A program made the translations under genes and the position numbers. A stretch of DNA of 33,918 nt from Gammaproteobacteria bacterium (GTDB taxonomy: Bacteria > Pseudomonadota > Gammaproteobacteria > JASBUN01). Of the stretch, positions 32,540 to 33,918 are shown one piece after another. A model generated the notes under the pieces. It was given only the letters and a program-made list of their open reading frames with translations, was not told where the DNA came from and searched no databases. The first letter of the stretch is position 1, and every line of letters begins with the position of its first letter. The stretch covers positions 1-33,918 of the forward strand of contig JASBUN010000029.1 in NCBI GenBank assembly GCA_030147845.1. The letters are read 5' to 3'.

Positions 32540-33918
32540 ATGAAAAAACTGCTAAAAATATTGGGTATCACGATCGGTATTGTGTTCGCGTTGCTCATCG
32601 CCACAGCGATTGCGGTCAGTGTGTTCTTTAATCCCAATGATTATAAAGGCGATATCTCCGCTTTGGTGAAGGAGAAGACCGGCCGCGATCTGAACATCGA
32701 AGGCAAAATTTCCTTATCGTTCTTCCCCTGGATCGGCCTGGAAGTGGGCAAAACAGAACTCAGCAACGCGCCCGGTTTTGGCAAGGAGCCGTTTGCCAGC
32801 GTCAAGCACGTTGGTGTCAAGGTCAAATTGCTGCCGCTGTTCAGTAAACGCGTCGTCATGGACACGGTCATGTTGGACGGTCTTAACCTGAACCTGGCGC
32901 GCGACAAGCAAGGCCGCAGCAATTGGCAGGATTTGGCCGGCGCCAACAAGAAGCCGGCCGCCACGCCGCCGCCGAAGTCCAGCGGCGGTCCCGCTATCGT
33001 CGGTATCGATATCACCGGCATCAAAGTCACTGACGCGCATATCGTTTGGGACGACCGCCAGAACGGCGCCCACTGGACCGTCGATAAACTTAATTTGAAG
33101 ACCGGCAACCTCGGCTCAGGCAAACCCATGGACCTGGATTTGTCGTTCGATGTGCTCGATAAAGCCAATGCCCGCCCACGGCGCCTGGAACTCACCAGCG
33201 TCGTCGCTCTCAACGCCGAGGCGCAAACGCTCGATGTCTCCAAGTTCACGCTCAAGTTCATGGACCTGGAGCTGAAGGGCCAGGCGCAGGGCCGCGGTCT
33301 GCAGAGCAAGCCGACTTTCAGCGGTAAGCTCAGCGTCGGCGAATTCGTGCCGCGCCAGCTCATGCAGGAACTCGGCATCACTGTGCCGGTCACCAACGAT
33401 ACCACCGTGCTGGGTAAGGCGTCATTTGCCACGACCTTCAAGGCCAGCACCAACTCAGTACAACTGAGCAGTCTTTCCGCGCGCGTTGACGATACCACCT
33501 TGAGCGGCGATATCGGCGTGCGCGACTTCGCCAAGCCGGCGATCACCTACAAACTCAATATCGATAATCTGGATCTGGATCGCTATTTGCCGCCGCCCAG
33601 CCCGCCGGCCAAGCAAGCGGCCGCCAAGCGCGGCGCGGCGCCGCCGGCTGCGGCCGCGGTCGGTATTCCGGTCGATACGCTGCGCAAACTCGATGTCGAC
33701 GGCAGTATCGCCATCGGTAAGTTGAAGGCCTATAACATCCGCTCGCAAGACATCAAGATCACCACCGTGGCCAAACACGGTAATCTGCGCGTGCATCCGG
33801 CCACCGCCAAGCTGTATGGCGGCAACTACAGCGGCGACGTCAAGATCGACGCCCGTGGGCGTGAACCACTGTTGTCCATGAACGAAAAGCTCAGCGGCAT
33901 ACAGGCCGAGCCGCTATT
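32540..33918 (+). CDS. AsmA-family protein (3' partial)
   Basis: The frame opens at ATG 32540 behind a GGAG site and runs to the window end without a stop, so the gene is incomplete here. The N-terminus MKKLLKILGITIGIVFALLIATAIAV is an uncleaved membrane anchor. The sequence FNPNDYKGDISALVKEKTGR, then DLNIEGKISLSFFPWIGLEVG and KVKLLPLFSKRVVMDTVMLDG, is the signature of AsmA. Repeating beta strands continue (KLSVGEFVPRQLMQELGI) with a Pro/Ala/Lys-rich linker near 33590-33660. AsmA-like proteins are elongated, inner-membrane-anchored periplasmic proteins linked to outer-membrane assembly and lipid transport. A long opposite-strand frame over 32641-33546 is a shadow of this gene. Confidence 0.94.
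   Translation, partial: MKKLLKILGITIGIVFALLIATAIAVSVFFNPNDYKGDISALVKEKTGRDLNIEGKISLSFFPWIGLEVGKTELSNAPGFGKEPFASVKHVGVKVKLLPLFSKRVVMDTVMLDGLNLNLARDKQGRSNWQDLAGANKKPAATPPPKSSGGPAIVGIDITGIKVTDAHIVWDDRQNGAHWTVDKLNLKTGNLGSGKPMDLDLSFDVLDKANARPRRLELTSVVALNAEAQTLDVSKFTLKFMDLELKGQAQGRGLQSKPTFSGKLSVGEFVPRQLMQELGITVPVTNDTTVLGKASFATTFKASTNSVQLSSLSARVDDTTLSGDIGVRDFAKPAITYKLNIDNLDLDRYLPPPSPPAKQAAAKRGAAPPAAAAVGIPVDTLRKLDVDGSIAIGKLKAYNIRSQDIKITTVAKHGNLRVHPATAKLYGGNYSGDVKIDARGREPLLSMNEKLSGIQAEPL

Noticed and set aside
32641..33546. Minus-strand frame of 301 residues near the right edge
   Set aside because: Ser/Leu/Arg-rich translation without motifs, antisense to the AsmA gene, which runs off the window and has the signal anchor and AsmA signature.
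1..33918. CRISPR arrays, integrases, toxin-antitoxin pairs and restriction genes
   Set aside because: No regularly spaced short repeats and no such protein families were found; the only mobile element recognised is the IS110/IS1111 copy.

Overview
The window reads as a chromosomal segment of a GC-rich gammaproteobacterium. The evidence is a fused RlmKL 23S rRNA methyltransferase, a small DUF6763-type protein, an Nfi-type endonuclease V, ThiS-ThiG-TrmB in a row and a proteobacterial-type phosphoribulokinase. The phosphoribulokinase suggests, but does not prove, an autotrophic (Calvin cycle) lifestyle. I cannot name the genus. Both window edges cut genes: the 5' end of a coiled-coil/SUMF1-like protein on the left, and the 3' end of an AsmA-family protein on the right.

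Layout. 1-5.9 kb: coiled-coil membrane protein with a SUMF1-like domain, a ketohexokinase-like kinase fused to a Rieske domain, a small hypothetical protein, endonuclease V, and a glycine-rich membrane protein. 6.0-8.5 kb: an HDOD signalling gene split by an IS110/IS1111-type insertion sequence. The element has 13-bp subterminal inverted repeats, and its removal restores the HDOD frame exactly. 8.7-12.6 kb: DUF6763-type protein, a cyclic-nucleotide-binding/rhodanese fusion, a FIST sensory protein and phosphoribulokinase. 13.3-17.3 kb: an MscS channel, an SLC13/RCK permease, and a ModA-like binding protein without a signal peptide behind a structured leader that resembles a molybdenum-cofactor (Moco) riboswitch. 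17.3-17.9 kb: a gene-free block of repeats bracketed by two similar terminator hairpins. 17.9-22.9 kb: a DUF3604 PHP-like metallohydrolase and an SLC13 permease in one operon, divergent from a Crp/Fnr-type regulator. 22.9-33.9 kb: small membrane protein, RlmKL, second MscS channel, TrmB, ThiG, ThiS, an acyl-CoA synthetase, an L,D-transpeptidase, tRNA-Gly(CCC), a host-attachment-family protein and AsmA.

How the genes fit together. Most of the window is housekeeping plus sensing and transport. The clearest functional unit is regulator / SLC13 carrier / DUF3604 enzyme (17.9-22.9 kb), which looks like an uptake-and-processing module for an unidentified organic anion. The most unusual items are the kinase-Rieske fusion, the riboswitch-like leader before a cytosolic oxyanion-binding protein, and the insertion element. 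Next to its transposase the element carries a noncoding segment with short stretches complementary to both sides of its own target site, as expected of an IS110-family guide (bridge/seek) RNA. All assignments rest on reading the sequence; no database search was run.
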